This document shows, one piece after another, positions 53,180 through 61,464 of a DNA stretch of 64,000 nucleotides. The stretch lies in the NCBI GenBank assembly GCA_002384855.1, contig DGBP01000022.1, positions 1 through 64,000 of the forward strand, read 5' to 3'. The stretch's first letter is position 1, and each line of letters starts with the position of its first letter. A program made the position numbers and the translations under genes. This stretch comes from Nocardioidaceae bacterium UBA4001 (GTDB lineage: Bacteria; Actinomycetota; Actinomycetes; Propionibacteriales; Nocardioidaceae). The notes under the pieces were generated by a model, which saw nothing but the letters and a program-made list of their open reading frames with translations, made no database searches and was not told where the DNA came from.

Positions 53180-54229
53180 GTGGCCCACCAGGAGATCAAG
53201 CTCTACCAGACCGGCACGTTCGTCGCCGGCAACCGTCTGCTCGACCCCGAGCAGCGCTCGGTGCAGGCTCGCATGGGCCGGTCGAACTCGCTCACCTCGG
53301 GGCACCGTGCCTGTCAGGGCTGCGGCGAGGCCCTCGGCGCGAGGTACGTCCTCGACGCCGCGATGCGGGCCACCGACGGCAAGATGGTCGCGGTCAACTC
53401 CACCGGCTGCCTCGAGGTCTTCTCGACCCCGTACCCCGAGTCGTCGTGGCAGCTGCCCTGGCTGCACTCGCTGTTCGGCAACGGCCCGGCCGTGGCCGCC
53501 GGCGTCGCCGCGGCGCTGAAGGCCAAGGGCCGCGACGACATCCGCGTCGTCGGCCAGGCCGGCGACGGGGGCACGGTCGACATCGGCTTCGGCACTCTCT
53601 CGGGGATGTTCGAGCGCAACGACGACGTGCTGTTCGTCTGCTACGACAACGAGGGCTACATGAACACCGGTGTGCAACGGTCCGGGGCGACCCCGCCGGC
53701 CGCGCGCACCGCGAACACCAAGCCGGTCGGCGACGAGCCGGGCAACGTCTTCGGGCAGGGCAAGTTCGTCCCGGCGATCGCGATGGCCCACGAGATCCCG
53801 TACGTCGCCACGGCGACCGTCGCGGAGCTGAGGGACCTGGAGTACAAGGTCGAGAAGGCGATGACCTTCCGCGGCGCCCGCTACATCCACGTCTTCGTGC
53901 CCTGCCCGCTCGGCTGGGGCGCCGCCTCCTCCGACACGATCCGGCTGTCGCGGCTCGCGAAGGAGACCGGGGTCTTCCCGGTCTTCGAGGCAGAGCACGG
54001 CGAGGTCACCGAGGTGTCGACGATCAGGCGTCGCGTCCCGGTGGAGGAGTACCTCACGCTGCAGAAGCGCTACGCCCACCTGTTCGGACCCGCCGGCCGC
54101 CCCGACATCGTGGCGCGGCTGCAGGCGACCGCCGACCGCAACATCGCGAGGTACGGGCTGCTGGCGCCCGACGAGGAGCCGGCGGGCCCGGGCGTGGCCC
54201 AGGACGTCGCCGGTGAAGGAGCAGTGTGA
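53180..54229 (+). CDS. porB: 2-oxoacid:ferredoxin oxidoreductase beta (TPP) subunit
   Basis: Beta subunit of 349 aa. The 4Fe-4S ligands are in HRACQGCGE (two Cys), NSTGC and VPCPLGWG; the thiamine diphosphate site is GDGGTVDIGFG with the Asn of CYDNEGYMNTG. All are present. AAGGGAG lies before the GTG start. The following GltD-ferredoxin gene overlaps its stop by one base, so the electron-accepting partner is made at equal rate. Confidence 0.92.
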   Translation: MAHQEIKLYQTGTFVAGNRLLDPEQRSVQARMGRSNSLTSGHRACQGCGEALGARYVLDAAMRATDGKMVAVNSTGCLEVFSTPYPESSWQLPWLHSLFGNGPAVAAGVAAALKAKGRDDIRVVGQAGDGGTVDIGFGTLSGMFERNDDVLFVCYDNEGYMNTGVQRSGATPPAARTANTKPVGDEPGNVFGQGKFVPAIAMAHEIPYVATATVAELRDLEYKVEKAMTFRGARYIHVFVPCPLGWGAASSDTIRLSRLAKETGVFPVFEAEHGEVTEVSTIRRRVPVEEYLTLQKRYAHLFGPAGRPDIVARLQATADRNIARYGLLAPDEEPAGPGVAQDVAGEGAV

Positions 54230-55857
54230 TGGACAAGCCGTTCGCGATCACCCTCGACATCGGCTCGAGCAGAGCCAACAAGACCGGCGCCTGGCGCACC
54301 GAGCGGCCCGTCTACACGAACCGGATGCCGCCGTGCAACGACGCCTGCCCCGCCGGCGAGAACATCCAGGCCTGGCTCTACGAGGGCGAGGAGGGGGGCG
54401 CGGGCTACGAGCGCGCGTGGCGCCAGATCATGGTCGACAACCCGTTCCCCGCGATCATGGGCCGGGTCTGCTACCACCCCTGCGAGACCGCCTGCAACCG
54501 CGGCAACCTCGACGAGTCGGTCGGCATCAACTCGGTCGAGCGGTTCCTCGGTGACGAAGCGATCCGTCAGGGGTGGACCGTCACCGTCGACGTCCCCCCG
54601 ACCGGCAAGCGGGTCCTGGTGATCGGTGCCGGACCGTCCGGTCTGTCCGCGGCCTACCACCTCGCCCGCCGCGGTCACGACGTGACGGTCAAGGAGGCCG
54701 GCCCGATGGCCGGCGGCATGATGCGCTTCGGCATCCCGAAGTACCGCCTGCCCCGCGAGGTCCTCGACGCCGAGGTCCGGCGGATCCTCGACCTCGGGGT
54801 GAGGCTCGAGCTCGACGCCAAGGTCTCGGACCTGATGGCGCTCAAGGACGAGTACGACGCCGTCTTCCTCGCCGTAGGTGCCCAGCTCGGCAAGCGGGCC
54901 TACATCCCGGCCGGTTCGGCGGCGAAGATGCTCGACGCGGTGTCGATGCTCCGCGACCTCGAGACCGGCGAGAAGCCGCTGCTCGGCCGCCGGGTGGCGG
55001 TGTACGGCGGCGGCAACACCGCCATGGACGCGGCCCGCACCGCCAAGCGGCTCGGGGCCTCCGAGGCGGTCGTGGTCTACCGCCGCAACAAGGACAAGAT
55101 GCCCGCCCACGAGTCGGAGTTCATGGAGGCCACGGAGGAGGGGATCCTCTTCAAGTGGCTGACGACGATCAAGCATGTCGACGAGGGTCGGCTGGTGATC
55201 GAGAAGATGGAGCTCGACGAGTCCGGCTTCCCGCAGCCGACCGGTGAGCTCGAGGAGCTCGAGGCCGACTCGCTCGTCCTCGCGCTCGGCCAGGACACCG
55301 ACCTGTCGCTGCTCGACGGTGTGCCCGGGCTCGTGGTCGAGGACGGTGTGGTCATGGTTGGTCGCGACATGATGACCGGCTGCCCCGGCATCTTCGCCGG
55401 CGGCGACATGGTCCCCTTCGAGCGCTCGGTCACCGTCGCGGTCGGGCACGGCAAGCGGGCCGCGAAGAACATCGACGCCTACCTGTCGGGGGCGGCGCCC
55501 GAGCCCGTCGTACGACCGGCGCTGGCGTCGTACGACACCCTGAACACCTGGTACTACTCCGACGCGCCGCGCACCCGGCGACCCGTGCTGGAGCGGGCAC
55601 GGCGGGAGTCTACGTTCGACGAGGTGGTACTCGGGCTCGACGAGTCCAACGCGCTCTACGAGGCGCGGCGCTGCATGTCGTGCGGCAACTGCTTCAGCTG
55701 CGACAACTGCTACGGGGTCTGCCCGGACAACGCCGTGATCAAGCTGGGTCGGCCGGGCGAGAAGTACCTGATCGACCTCGACTACTGCAAGGGCTGCGGC
55801 CTGTGCGTGAGCGAGTGTCCCGCCGGCGCGATCCAGATGGTGCCCGAGGAGATCTGA
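54229..55857 (+). CDS. GltD-like NAD(P)/FAD oxidoreductase fused to a 2x 4Fe-4S ferredoxin, oxidoreductase partner
   Basis: Fusion of 542 aa. The N-terminal cysteine region (MPPCNDACPAGENI, GRVCYHPCETACNRG) is the glutamate-synthase-small-subunit iron-sulfur domain; the FAD site VIGAGPSGLSAAYH is near 125 and the NAD(P) site YGGGNTAMDAARTAKRLGA near 261; the C-terminal 60 residues form a PorD-type ferredoxin (CMSCGNCFSCDNCYGVCP, CKGCGLCVSECP). It can link the PorGAB enzyme directly to NAD(P)H instead of free ferredoxin, as in phenylglyoxylate dehydrogenase-type complexes. The ATG at 54229 is seven bases after AGGAG; GTG codons just before are alternatives. Confidence 0.88.
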   Translation: MDKPFAITLDIGSSRANKTGAWRTERPVYTNRMPPCNDACPAGENIQAWLYEGEEGGAGYERAWRQIMVDNPFPAIMGRVCYHPCETACNRGNLDESVGINSVERFLGDEAIRQGWTVTVDVPPTGKRVLVIGAGPSGLSAAYHLARRGHDVTVKEAGPMAGGMMRFGIPKYRLPREVLDAEVRRILDLGVRLELDAKVSDLMALKDEYDAVFLAVGAQLGKRAYIPAGSAAKMLDAVSMLRDLETGEKPLLGRRVAVYGGGNTAMDAARTAKRLGASEAVVVYRRNKDKMPAHESEFMEATEEGILFKWLTTIKHVDEGRLVIEKMELDESGFPQPTGELEELEADSLVLALGQDTDLSLLDGVPGLVVEDGVVMVGRDMMTGCPGIFAGGDMVPFERSVTVAVGHGKRAAKNIDAYLSGAAPEPVVRPALASYDTLNTWYYSDAPRTRRPVLERARRESTFDEVVLGLDESNALYEARRCMSCGNCFSCDNCYGVCPDNAVIKLGRPGEKYLIDLDYCKGCGLCVSECPAGAIQMVPEEI

Positions 55858-55959
55858 CCGAGCCGGGAGACACTCGGCCGGGCGTGGAGCTGAGCACCCG
55901 TACTCGTGCGTGGCGACATCCCAGGTGCGTACCGTCGAGCCACCAGGGGAGGAGGCGCG

Positions 55960-57621
55960 ATGGGCGACGCGGAGAGCAGCACCGAGCACCGGCGGCGACG
56001 CGACCGGCCACGACGCGCCCGGCCGCGACCCGCTCCGCCACGCGCAGCCCGCGTCATGCTCGTCGGTGCGGTACTCGCGGTCGTGCTGGTCACGGGCGTG
56101 CTGACCGTGCAGCGGTACGCCGGCGCGCCCACCGCGGTGAAGGAGTGCGCCATCCACGCCGTGTCGCCGCCCACGGTGCCCTCGCTGCCACCCGGGGCGC
56201 GGCGCTATCCCCCGGGCACCGTGCAGGAGGGCGGCACGGTCAACGACGCCAGCTGCCTCAGCCGGACACCGGTGTACGGCGTGGTGCGACCCACGCATGA
56301 GCCGGCGGTCCGCGACGCCCTGGCCTTCGCGCGTGCCGAGGGGCTCACCGTGGCCGTCGCCGGCACACGCCACAGCATGGGCGGCCAGGCCTCCTTCCCG
56401 GGCGGGCTGGTCCTCGACATGACGGGGATGAGGCGCGTGCGGGTGGACGCGACCGCCCGCACCGTCCGCGTCCAAGGCGGAGCGACGTGGTCGCAGGTGC
56501 TCGAGGCAGTCCATGCCGAAGACCTCTCCGTCGCGAGCATGCCGAGCATCGACGTACTCAGCGTCGGGGGCACGCTGTCGGTGAACGCGCACGGACTCGA
56601 CTTCCGGGTCGGCAGTCTGGCGCCGAGCGTGAGGTCGCTTCGGCTGATGACCGCGGACGGGACGGTGCACACCGTCGACCGGACGCGGGAGCCGGAGCTG
56701 TTCCACGCAGCGCTGGGCGGCTACGGGCTCTTCGGTGTGATCCTCGAGGCCGAGCTCGAGCTGGTGGAGAGCGAGATGTACGAGCTGGAGCACCGCGTGG
56801 TGCCCACAGCCGACTTCCCGCGCCTCTTCCGCGACGAGCTGGAGGCCGACGAGCGCTACCGGATGATGTACGCGCACCTGTCGACCTCACCCCGGACCTT
56901 CATGCAGGAGGCGATCGTCTACAGCTACGCCCGGACCGGGGACGTCCCCGAGGAGGTGCCCCCGCTGCGCGAGCAGGCGGACAGTGCCGTCGCCCGCTTC
57001 GTGCTCAACATGGCCCGGACCGGTCCGGTCGGGGAGCGCTTCAGGTGGGGCGCGCAGAAGCACGTGCTGCCGCACTTCCGGTCATGTCGCGAGGCGCGGA
57101 ACGAGGCCCTGCGGCAAGCGGAGGCGTGCCTGGTCGGCCGCAACCAGGCGATGTACAACAGCCTCGGCCTGCTGGGCAACCGCCTCGACGAGCACACCGA
57201 CATCCTCCAGGAGTACTTCCTGCCCCGAGAGGCGCTCGTGCCGTTCGTCGAGGACGCACGGGAGATCCTGCAGGAGCACGATGCGGTGCTGCTCAACGCC
57301 TCCATCCGGTCGGTGCAGGAGGGGGAGACGCTGCTGCGCTACGCCAAGGGAGAGCGGTTCTCGCTCGTCCTGTACCTGAGCCAGGAGGTCACAGCCGCGG
57401 CGAACCGCGACATGGCCGCGCTGACGACGGCACTGGTCGCGACCGCCCTCGACCACGGGGGGACCTTCTACCTTCCCTACCAGCAGCACTACACCCGTGC
57501 TGAAGTGGCGCGGGCGTACCCGGAGATCGACGGCTTCTTCGCGCTGAAGCGTCGGCACGACCCGGGCCTGCTGTTCCGCAACAGCCTCTACGAGAGGTAC
57601 GCCGACCCGGCCGGCACGTGA
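55960..57621 (+). CDS. Membrane-anchored FAD-linked oxidase (aldonolactone oxidase-like)
   Basis: Oxidase of 553 aa with a very basic N-terminus (residues 10-32), one membrane helix (about 33-53), a FAD-binding PCMH domain (about 105-275: GTRHSMGGQASFPGG, GGATWSQVLEAV, SVGGTLSVNAHG, GGYGLFGVI) and a C-terminal substrate domain ending FFALKRRHDPGLLFRNSLYERY, similar to D-arabinono-1,4-lactone oxidase. The catalytic domain would face outward. The substrate is probably a sugar acid lactone or alditol but is not certain. GGGGAGGAGG precedes the ATG. Confidence 0.83.
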   Translation: MGDAESSTEHRRRRDRPRRARPRPAPPRAARVMLVGAVLAVVLVTGVLTVQRYAGAPTAVKECAIHAVSPPTVPSLPPGARRYPPGTVQEGGTVNDASCLSRTPVYGVVRPTHEPAVRDALAFARAEGLTVAVAGTRHSMGGQASFPGGLVLDMTGMRRVRVDATARTVRVQGGATWSQVLEAVHAEDLSVASMPSIDVLSVGGTLSVNAHGLDFRVGSLAPSVRSLRLMTADGTVHTVDRTREPELFHAALGGYGLFGVILEAELELVESEMYELEHRVVPTADFPRLFRDELEADERYRMMYAHLSTSPRTFMQEAIVYSYARTGDVPEEVPPLREQADSAVARFVLNMARTGPVGERFRWGAQKHVLPHFRSCREARNEALRQAEACLVGRNQAMYNSLGLLGNRLDEHTDILQEYFLPREALVPFVEDAREILQEHDAVLLNASIRSVQEGETLLRYAKGERFSLVLYLSQEVTAAANRDMAALTTALVATALDHGGTFYLPYQQHYTRAEVARAYPEIDGFFALKRRHDPGLLFRNSLYERYADPAGT

Positions 57622-57797
57622 GAGCGGCGCGGTCGGCCGAGCCGGCGGCCGGTGCTCGCCCGCCAGGGCAGGCGCATGGCAGGGACCTGTTCCGGGAGGC
57701 GGGGGTGACGCCCGGCCCTGGGTCACGGTTGGGCTCGGGCGCGGGCAGCGCTACCTTGGCCTTGCCCCGTCCCACGGCCACTTTGAGGATGACCCGC

Positions 57798-58676
57798 ATG
57801 GCGCGCATGGCTCCACACAAGGTCCTGCTCCACGGCCACGAGCTCTCCTACGTCGACAGCGGCTCCGGACCGGTGGCGCTGTTCATCCACGGGATCCTCG
57901 GCTCGCAACGGCAGTGGGCCCACCTCGTAGACAAGATGGACGACACCCACCGGGTGCTCGTGCCCGACCTGTTCGGTCACGGAGAGTCGGCGAAGCCGCT
58001 GGGGGACTACTCGCTCAGCTCCCACGCCGCGACCATGCGCGACCTCCTCGATCACCTCGGGATCGAACGGGTCACGCTCGTCGGGCACTCGCTCGGGGGC
58101 GGCATCGCGATGCAGTTCTTCTACCTCTTCCCCGAGCGGGTCGACCGCCTCGTGCTCGTCTCCAGTGGCGGCCTGGGACGTGAGGTGAACCTGGTCCTGC
58201 GCTCCGCGACCCTGCCCGGCGCCGCGCAGGTGCTCAGCCTCGTCGCCTCCCCTCCCGTCCTCTCGCGTGTCGAGGCACTCGGTCGCGGCGCGTCGAAGGT
58301 CGGCTGGCGACCCGGCGCGGACATCGGCGCGATCTGGCGGGGGTTCAGCTCGCTCGCGGACCGGGAGAGTCGACGCGCCTTCCTCGCCACCACCCGTGCC
58401 GTCATCGACATCGGCGGCCAGAGCATCAGCGCCCACGACCACCTCGAGAGCGTGCTACCGATCCCGACCCTGATCGTGTGGGGCTCCAAGGACCGGATGA
58501 TCCCGGCCTGGCATGCGCTCAGCGCTCAGCGTGCGGTTCCCGACTGCCGGGTCGAGCTGTTCGAAGGCGCGGGTCACTTCCCGCACCTCGACGACCCGGA
58601 CCGCTTCGCGCGCGTGCTCCGTGAGTTCATCGCCGCCGGGCGCGACGGAGGACAGCCGACCGCGGTCGAGGGCTGA
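57798..58676 (+). CDS. Alpha/beta hydrolase
   Basis: Alpha/beta hydrolase of 292 aa. HGILGSQRQW holds the oxyanion region, VGHSLGGGIAMQ the nucleophile serine (about 100), GSKDRMIP the acid and GAGHFPHLDDP the catalytic His; the triad is complete. The cap region (about 130-210) is helical. Esterase, lipase or C-C hydrolase activity is possible. I chose the second ATG because GAGG stands nine bases before it; the first ATG (57789) abuts that site. Confidence 0.85.
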   Translation: MARMAPHKVLLHGHELSYVDSGSGPVALFIHGILGSQRQWAHLVDKMDDTHRVLVPDLFGHGESAKPLGDYSLSSHAATMRDLLDHLGIERVTLVGHSLGGGIAMQFFYLFPERVDRLVLVSSGGLGREVNLVLRSATLPGAAQVLSLVASPPVLSRVEALGRGASKVGWRPGADIGAIWRGFSSLADRESRRAFLATTRAVIDIGGQSISAHDHLESVLPIPTLIVWGSKDRMIPAWHALSAQRAVPDCRVELFEGAGHFPHLDDPDRFARVLREFIAAGRDGGQPTAVEG

Positions 58677-58763
58677 CCCCGCCGTGCGGCGGTACGGGCA
58701 GGCGGTAGTCGACGTTCGCCGGCCGGGACGATCTCCTCTGGCGCCCGCATCTACACGCACCTG

Positions 58764-59042
58764 TTGGGCTTCCACCTCGAGGGCGGAGTCGAGTACACCG
58801 AGGTCGTCCCCGGTCAGCGCATCGTCGCGCAGGCCCACTGGTTCACGGAGAAGCCGACGTGGACGTTCACGTTCGAACCCGCCGATGGCGGCACGAGGGT
58901 GACCGCTGAGGGCGAGCGGGACCTGAAGGTCCCCGTCGTCGGTCAGCCCATCGAGAGGATGATGGTGAAGGAGCACGAGCCCTTCATCGAGGAGATGCTC
59001 GCCAACCTCGAGACACAGGTGGAGGTCAAGAACCCCGCCTGA
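58764..59042 (+). pseudogene. 5'-truncated SRPBCC-family protein
   Basis: Ninety-two codons with clear SRPBCC (START-like) character: GFHLEGGVEYTEVVPGQRIV, FTFEPADGGTRVTAEGE and MVKEHEPFIEEMLANLE. Similarity extends upstream in frame (SGARIYTHLL), but the first 50-60 residues of the normal 150-residue fold, including the first strand and two helices, are missing and no good start codon or ribosome site exists. The only nearby start is a TTG. It is probably a decayed gene, though a short product cannot be excluded. Confidence 0.6.
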
Positions 59043-59054
59043 TGTCGCGCAGTC

Positions 59055-59142
59055 GGGGCCACAGCCGTCCTTACGGACCGTTGTGGCCCCGAACCTGTTG
59101 AACAAGGGGGCTACAACCGTCCATCTGGACGGTCACGGCCCC
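59055..59142. terminator. Twin homologous hairpins between convergent genes
   Basis: Two 36-base hairpins of the same design lie in tandem: 59055-59090 (arms starting GGGGCCACAGCCGTCC, loop TTAC) and 59107-59142 (arms starting GGGGCTACAACCGTCC, loop ATCT). The second is a diverged copy of the first; both end GGCCCCGAA. The first has 14 canonical pairs plus one G-U out of 16. They sit between a plus-strand gene end and the minus-strand transglycosylase stop (59158), so they probably terminate both transcripts. Confidence 0.7.
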
Positions 59143-59157
59143 GAAGCCGGAGGTCGG

Positions 59158-60588
59158 TCACGGCGTCTCGGGCGGCACGATCTCGACGACCACCAGCGGC
59201 TCGGTGCCCTCGACGACGACGAGCGAGAGGACCTGGCCGACCATGGCCGCGAGCTCCTCGTCGGTCTTGCCGAGCAGCTCGAGATCGAGCGGCAGCAGCA
59301 CCGGCTCGCCGGTCTCCGACGAGACGACCTCGATGCAGAAGCCCTCGTCGCAGGTCAGCCACATGCCCTCGACCACGACGGTCACCGGCTCACCGGGCTC
59401 CTCGGCAGGGGGCTCCTCGACCGGGGGGTCGTCAGCGGCCGGTTCTTCGACCGCGGGCTCCTCGACGGGGGGCTCCTCGACCGGGGGGTCGTCAGCGGCC
59501 GGTTCTTCGACCGCGGGCCCTGCGACGGCAGGTTCTTCGGCCGCGGGATCCTCGACGGCCGGCTCCTCGACCAGCGGCTCCTCCGCCGGGGCCGGCGCGG
59601 CCGGCTTGGGCGTGGCCGGCTCCTCCGTGGGCGTGGCCGGCTTGGTCGGGGCCGAGTCCTCGGGCGTCCTCGTCGCGGCCGGCTTGTCGGGCCGGCGTCG
59701 CTCGACCGGGCGGGCCTCCTCGATCCGCTTCACGGCCCGGGCGGACTCGGTCCGGGCCGGGGCGCTGGTGCCGGTGTCGAGCAGCTTGCCGATCGTCTGC
59801 AGGGCCGGCGGGTCGGCGACGGCGAACTCGCCTGCGGCGTACTCCGCCTCGACGGCGAGCACCTGGTCGACGTACACCCGGGAGTGGTTCAGCCCGCGAA
59901 GCGCCGCGGCCGCACCGTCCTCGTCGCCGAGCCGCTCACCGGTCGCGCACAGGAAGACCGCGGTCGCGAGCGCCGCGTCGTCGACGTCGTGGGGGGAGCG
60001 GCGACCGTCCCCGTCCCCGTCGACGGCCGCAACGTTCCACACCGCGGGCTGCAGCTGCATCGGGCCGACCGCGCGGTCCTCGTCCGCGTCCCCGTCGAAC
60101 TCGCCGGCGTCGGTGTCGGCGACGAGTGCGGAGGCGGCCGTCGCGGCCGGGGCGACGATGTCGGGCCGGGCCACCGCGTCGGCGCCGAGCTCGCTGTCGG
60201 CCACCTGGCCGTGTCGGCTGCTGACCTGGCCCACGGCCGCGAGGAGGGTCCACGAGAGCCCGCAGGACTCCTCGACCTCACCGAGGATGTCCGCGGCGCG
60301 CTTGTAGCCCTGCAGGGCGGCCCAGGGGATGTCGCCGGCGCGGACGTCGACCACGGCCGCGCGGCGGGCGGTGGGCGCGGTGACGGTGGGCTCGGCGGGC
60401 GTCACCGGTGCGAGCGCGGCCTCGGCCTCGGCGATCTCCGCCATCACCGACGGGGTGGGCGCGGGCTCCTCGAGGGCTCCGATCGGGAGCATCCCGGCGC
60501 TGGACGTGCCCAGGACGAGCGGCAGGGTCGCGAGCGTGACGAACGCGGGCGCGTGCAGCTTCGCCCTCGTGCTGCGGTGCCGGACCAT
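59158..60588 (-). CDS. Secreted lytic-transglycosylase-like protein with Pro/Glu repeats, catalytic Glu absent
   Basis: Protein of 476 aa: signal peptide (1-33), MltB/SLT-like domain (about 84-235), then a long Glu/Pro/Ala-rich region (about 265-410) and a C-terminal segment of unknown fold (411-476). The lysozyme-like core is clear from ESCGLSWTLLAAVG and DRAVGPMQLQPAVW with the DGDGDGR loop. However, where relatives have the catalytic Glu in GRIESGHG, this protein has GQVSSRHG with S123 at that position. It may be a non-catalytic wall-binding protein. A 60-bp DNA repeat encodes part of the Glu/Pro region. Confidence 0.85.
   Translation of the reverse strand: MVRHRSTRAKLHAPAFVTLATLPLVLGTSSAGMLPIGALEEPAPTPSVMAEIAEAEAALAPVTPAEPTVTAPTARRAAVVDVRAGDIPWAALQGYKRAADILGEVEESCGLSWTLLAAVGQVSSRHGQVADSELGADAVARPDIVAPAATAASALVADTDAGEFDGDADEDRAVGPMQLQPAVWNVAAVDGDGDGRRSPHDVDDAALATAVFLCATGERLGDEDGAAAALRGLNHSRVYVDQVLAVEAEYAAGEFAVADPPALQTIGKLLDTGTSAPARTESARAVKRIEEARPVERRRPDKPAATRTPEDSAPTKPATPTEEPATPKPAAPAPAEEPLVEEPAVEDPAAEEPAVAGPAVEEPAADDPPVEEPPVEEPAVEEPAADDPPVEEPPAEEPGEPVTVVVEGMWLTCDEGFCIEVVSSETGEPVLLPLDLELLGKTDEELAAMVGQVLSLVVVEGTEPLVVVEIVPPETP
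59401..59520 (-). repeat. 60-bp tandem repeat inside the transglycosylase-like gene
   Basis: The segment 59411-59459 is repeated essentially unchanged at 59471-59519, giving a 60-base period and a 20-residue protein repeat made of VEEP, PADDPP and VEEPP units. The near-perfect identity indicates recent duplication, and copy number probably varies between strains. Confidence 0.8.
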
Positions 60589-60793
60589 CTGGTTGCTCCC
60601 TCGCCGTCTGTCGCCTATCTGACCCTATGCAATGTCAACGGTTCGCAACAGGGGCTGATGGCCTCAGGTTGGCGGCACCACGCTGACTAGTGGGAGGGGG
60701 GTCCGAGTCACCGAGATCACGTGGCGGACCGCCCTCCTGAGCGGTTGCCCCGGTGAAACTGCGGGCACTATCGGGCAAACCACCCTCGTCCCG

Positions 60794-61462
60794 TCACCGG
60801 CTGACGGCGCGCGCCGGCGCGCTCTCGGGCGGGCGGCCCAGGAACGCGAGCAGCCGCTGCCCGGACGGCGCGCCGGGAGCCGCCGCCAGGGCAGGTGCGA
60901 AGCGGTGCGGTCGGTCGTCCCCGGAGACGACCACCGGCGCCAGCCGCAGGAGCTCGGTGGCCAGCTCGTCGGGCAGGGGACGCGGGTGCCCGCAGGCCAC
61001 CGACACGTCCCAGCCGTGCACGGCCACCTCGAGCGCACCGGCTCCGGCCAGCACGCCCGTCGTGAGCGGACGGCCCCCGACGAGCACGTCGTGCCGGGAG
61101 TGGCGGCCCCTGCCGGCGGGAGCGCCGGGGCGCTCGGGGTGGCGGGGGCCGGTCAAGGACGGCAGCGCGCCGAGCACAGCGGCCGTCCCCGCCCCGAGCG
61201 CGTCCCGCACGTCAGGTGACCCGTATGCCGTGGCGGCCAGCCGGACCTCTCCGCAGGACCCCGCCTCGTGCAGGGAGGCGAGTGAGTCGGCGAGGTGGGC
61301 GAGAAGGGTGGCCAGGTCCCACTCACGGCAGGGTGTCGGCGCCGTCATGAGGTCGGGCCGGACCAGGACGAGCGAACCTCTGGTGTAGGCGATCGCCCGG
61401 TCCAGCAGCTCGACGCCGGCCCAGGGCGGCCCGGTCGAGGCCGGGCCCCGTGCGACGTCCAT
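60794..61462 (-). CDS. Maleylpyruvate isomerase-family (mycothiol-dependent, TIGR03086-like) protein
   Basis: Protein of 222 aa of the DinB/maleylpyruvate isomerase superfamily: PTPCREWDLATLLAHLADSL near 40-60 holds the conserved W-x5-HL helix, and EVAVHGWDVSVACG near 148-161 the conserved HxWDxA-like element. Relatives are mycothiol-dependent enzymes with metal ligands from three histidines. It starts two bases after the sigma factor stop and is probably co-transcribed with it. The role is unknown; such genes often accompany ECF sigma factors in actinobacteria. Confidence 0.72.
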   Translation of the reverse strand: MDVARGPASTGPPWAGVELLDRAIAYTRGSLVLVRPDLMTAPTPCREWDLATLLAHLADSLASLHEAGSCGEVRLAATAYGSPDVRDALGAGTAAVLGALPSLTGPRHPERPGAPAGRGRHSRHDVLVGGRPLTTGVLAGAGALEVAVHGWDVSVACGHPRPLPDELATELLRLAPVVVSGDDRPHRFAPALAAAPGAPSGQRLLAFLGRPPESAPARAVSR

Positions 61463-61464
61463 CC

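Noticed and set aside
60589..60793. A c-di-AMP (ydaO-type) riboswitch before the transglycosylase-like gene
   Set aside because: Such switches often precede wall hydrolase genes in actinobacteria, but I could not find the conserved core, and a TTGACA element sits close to the gene.
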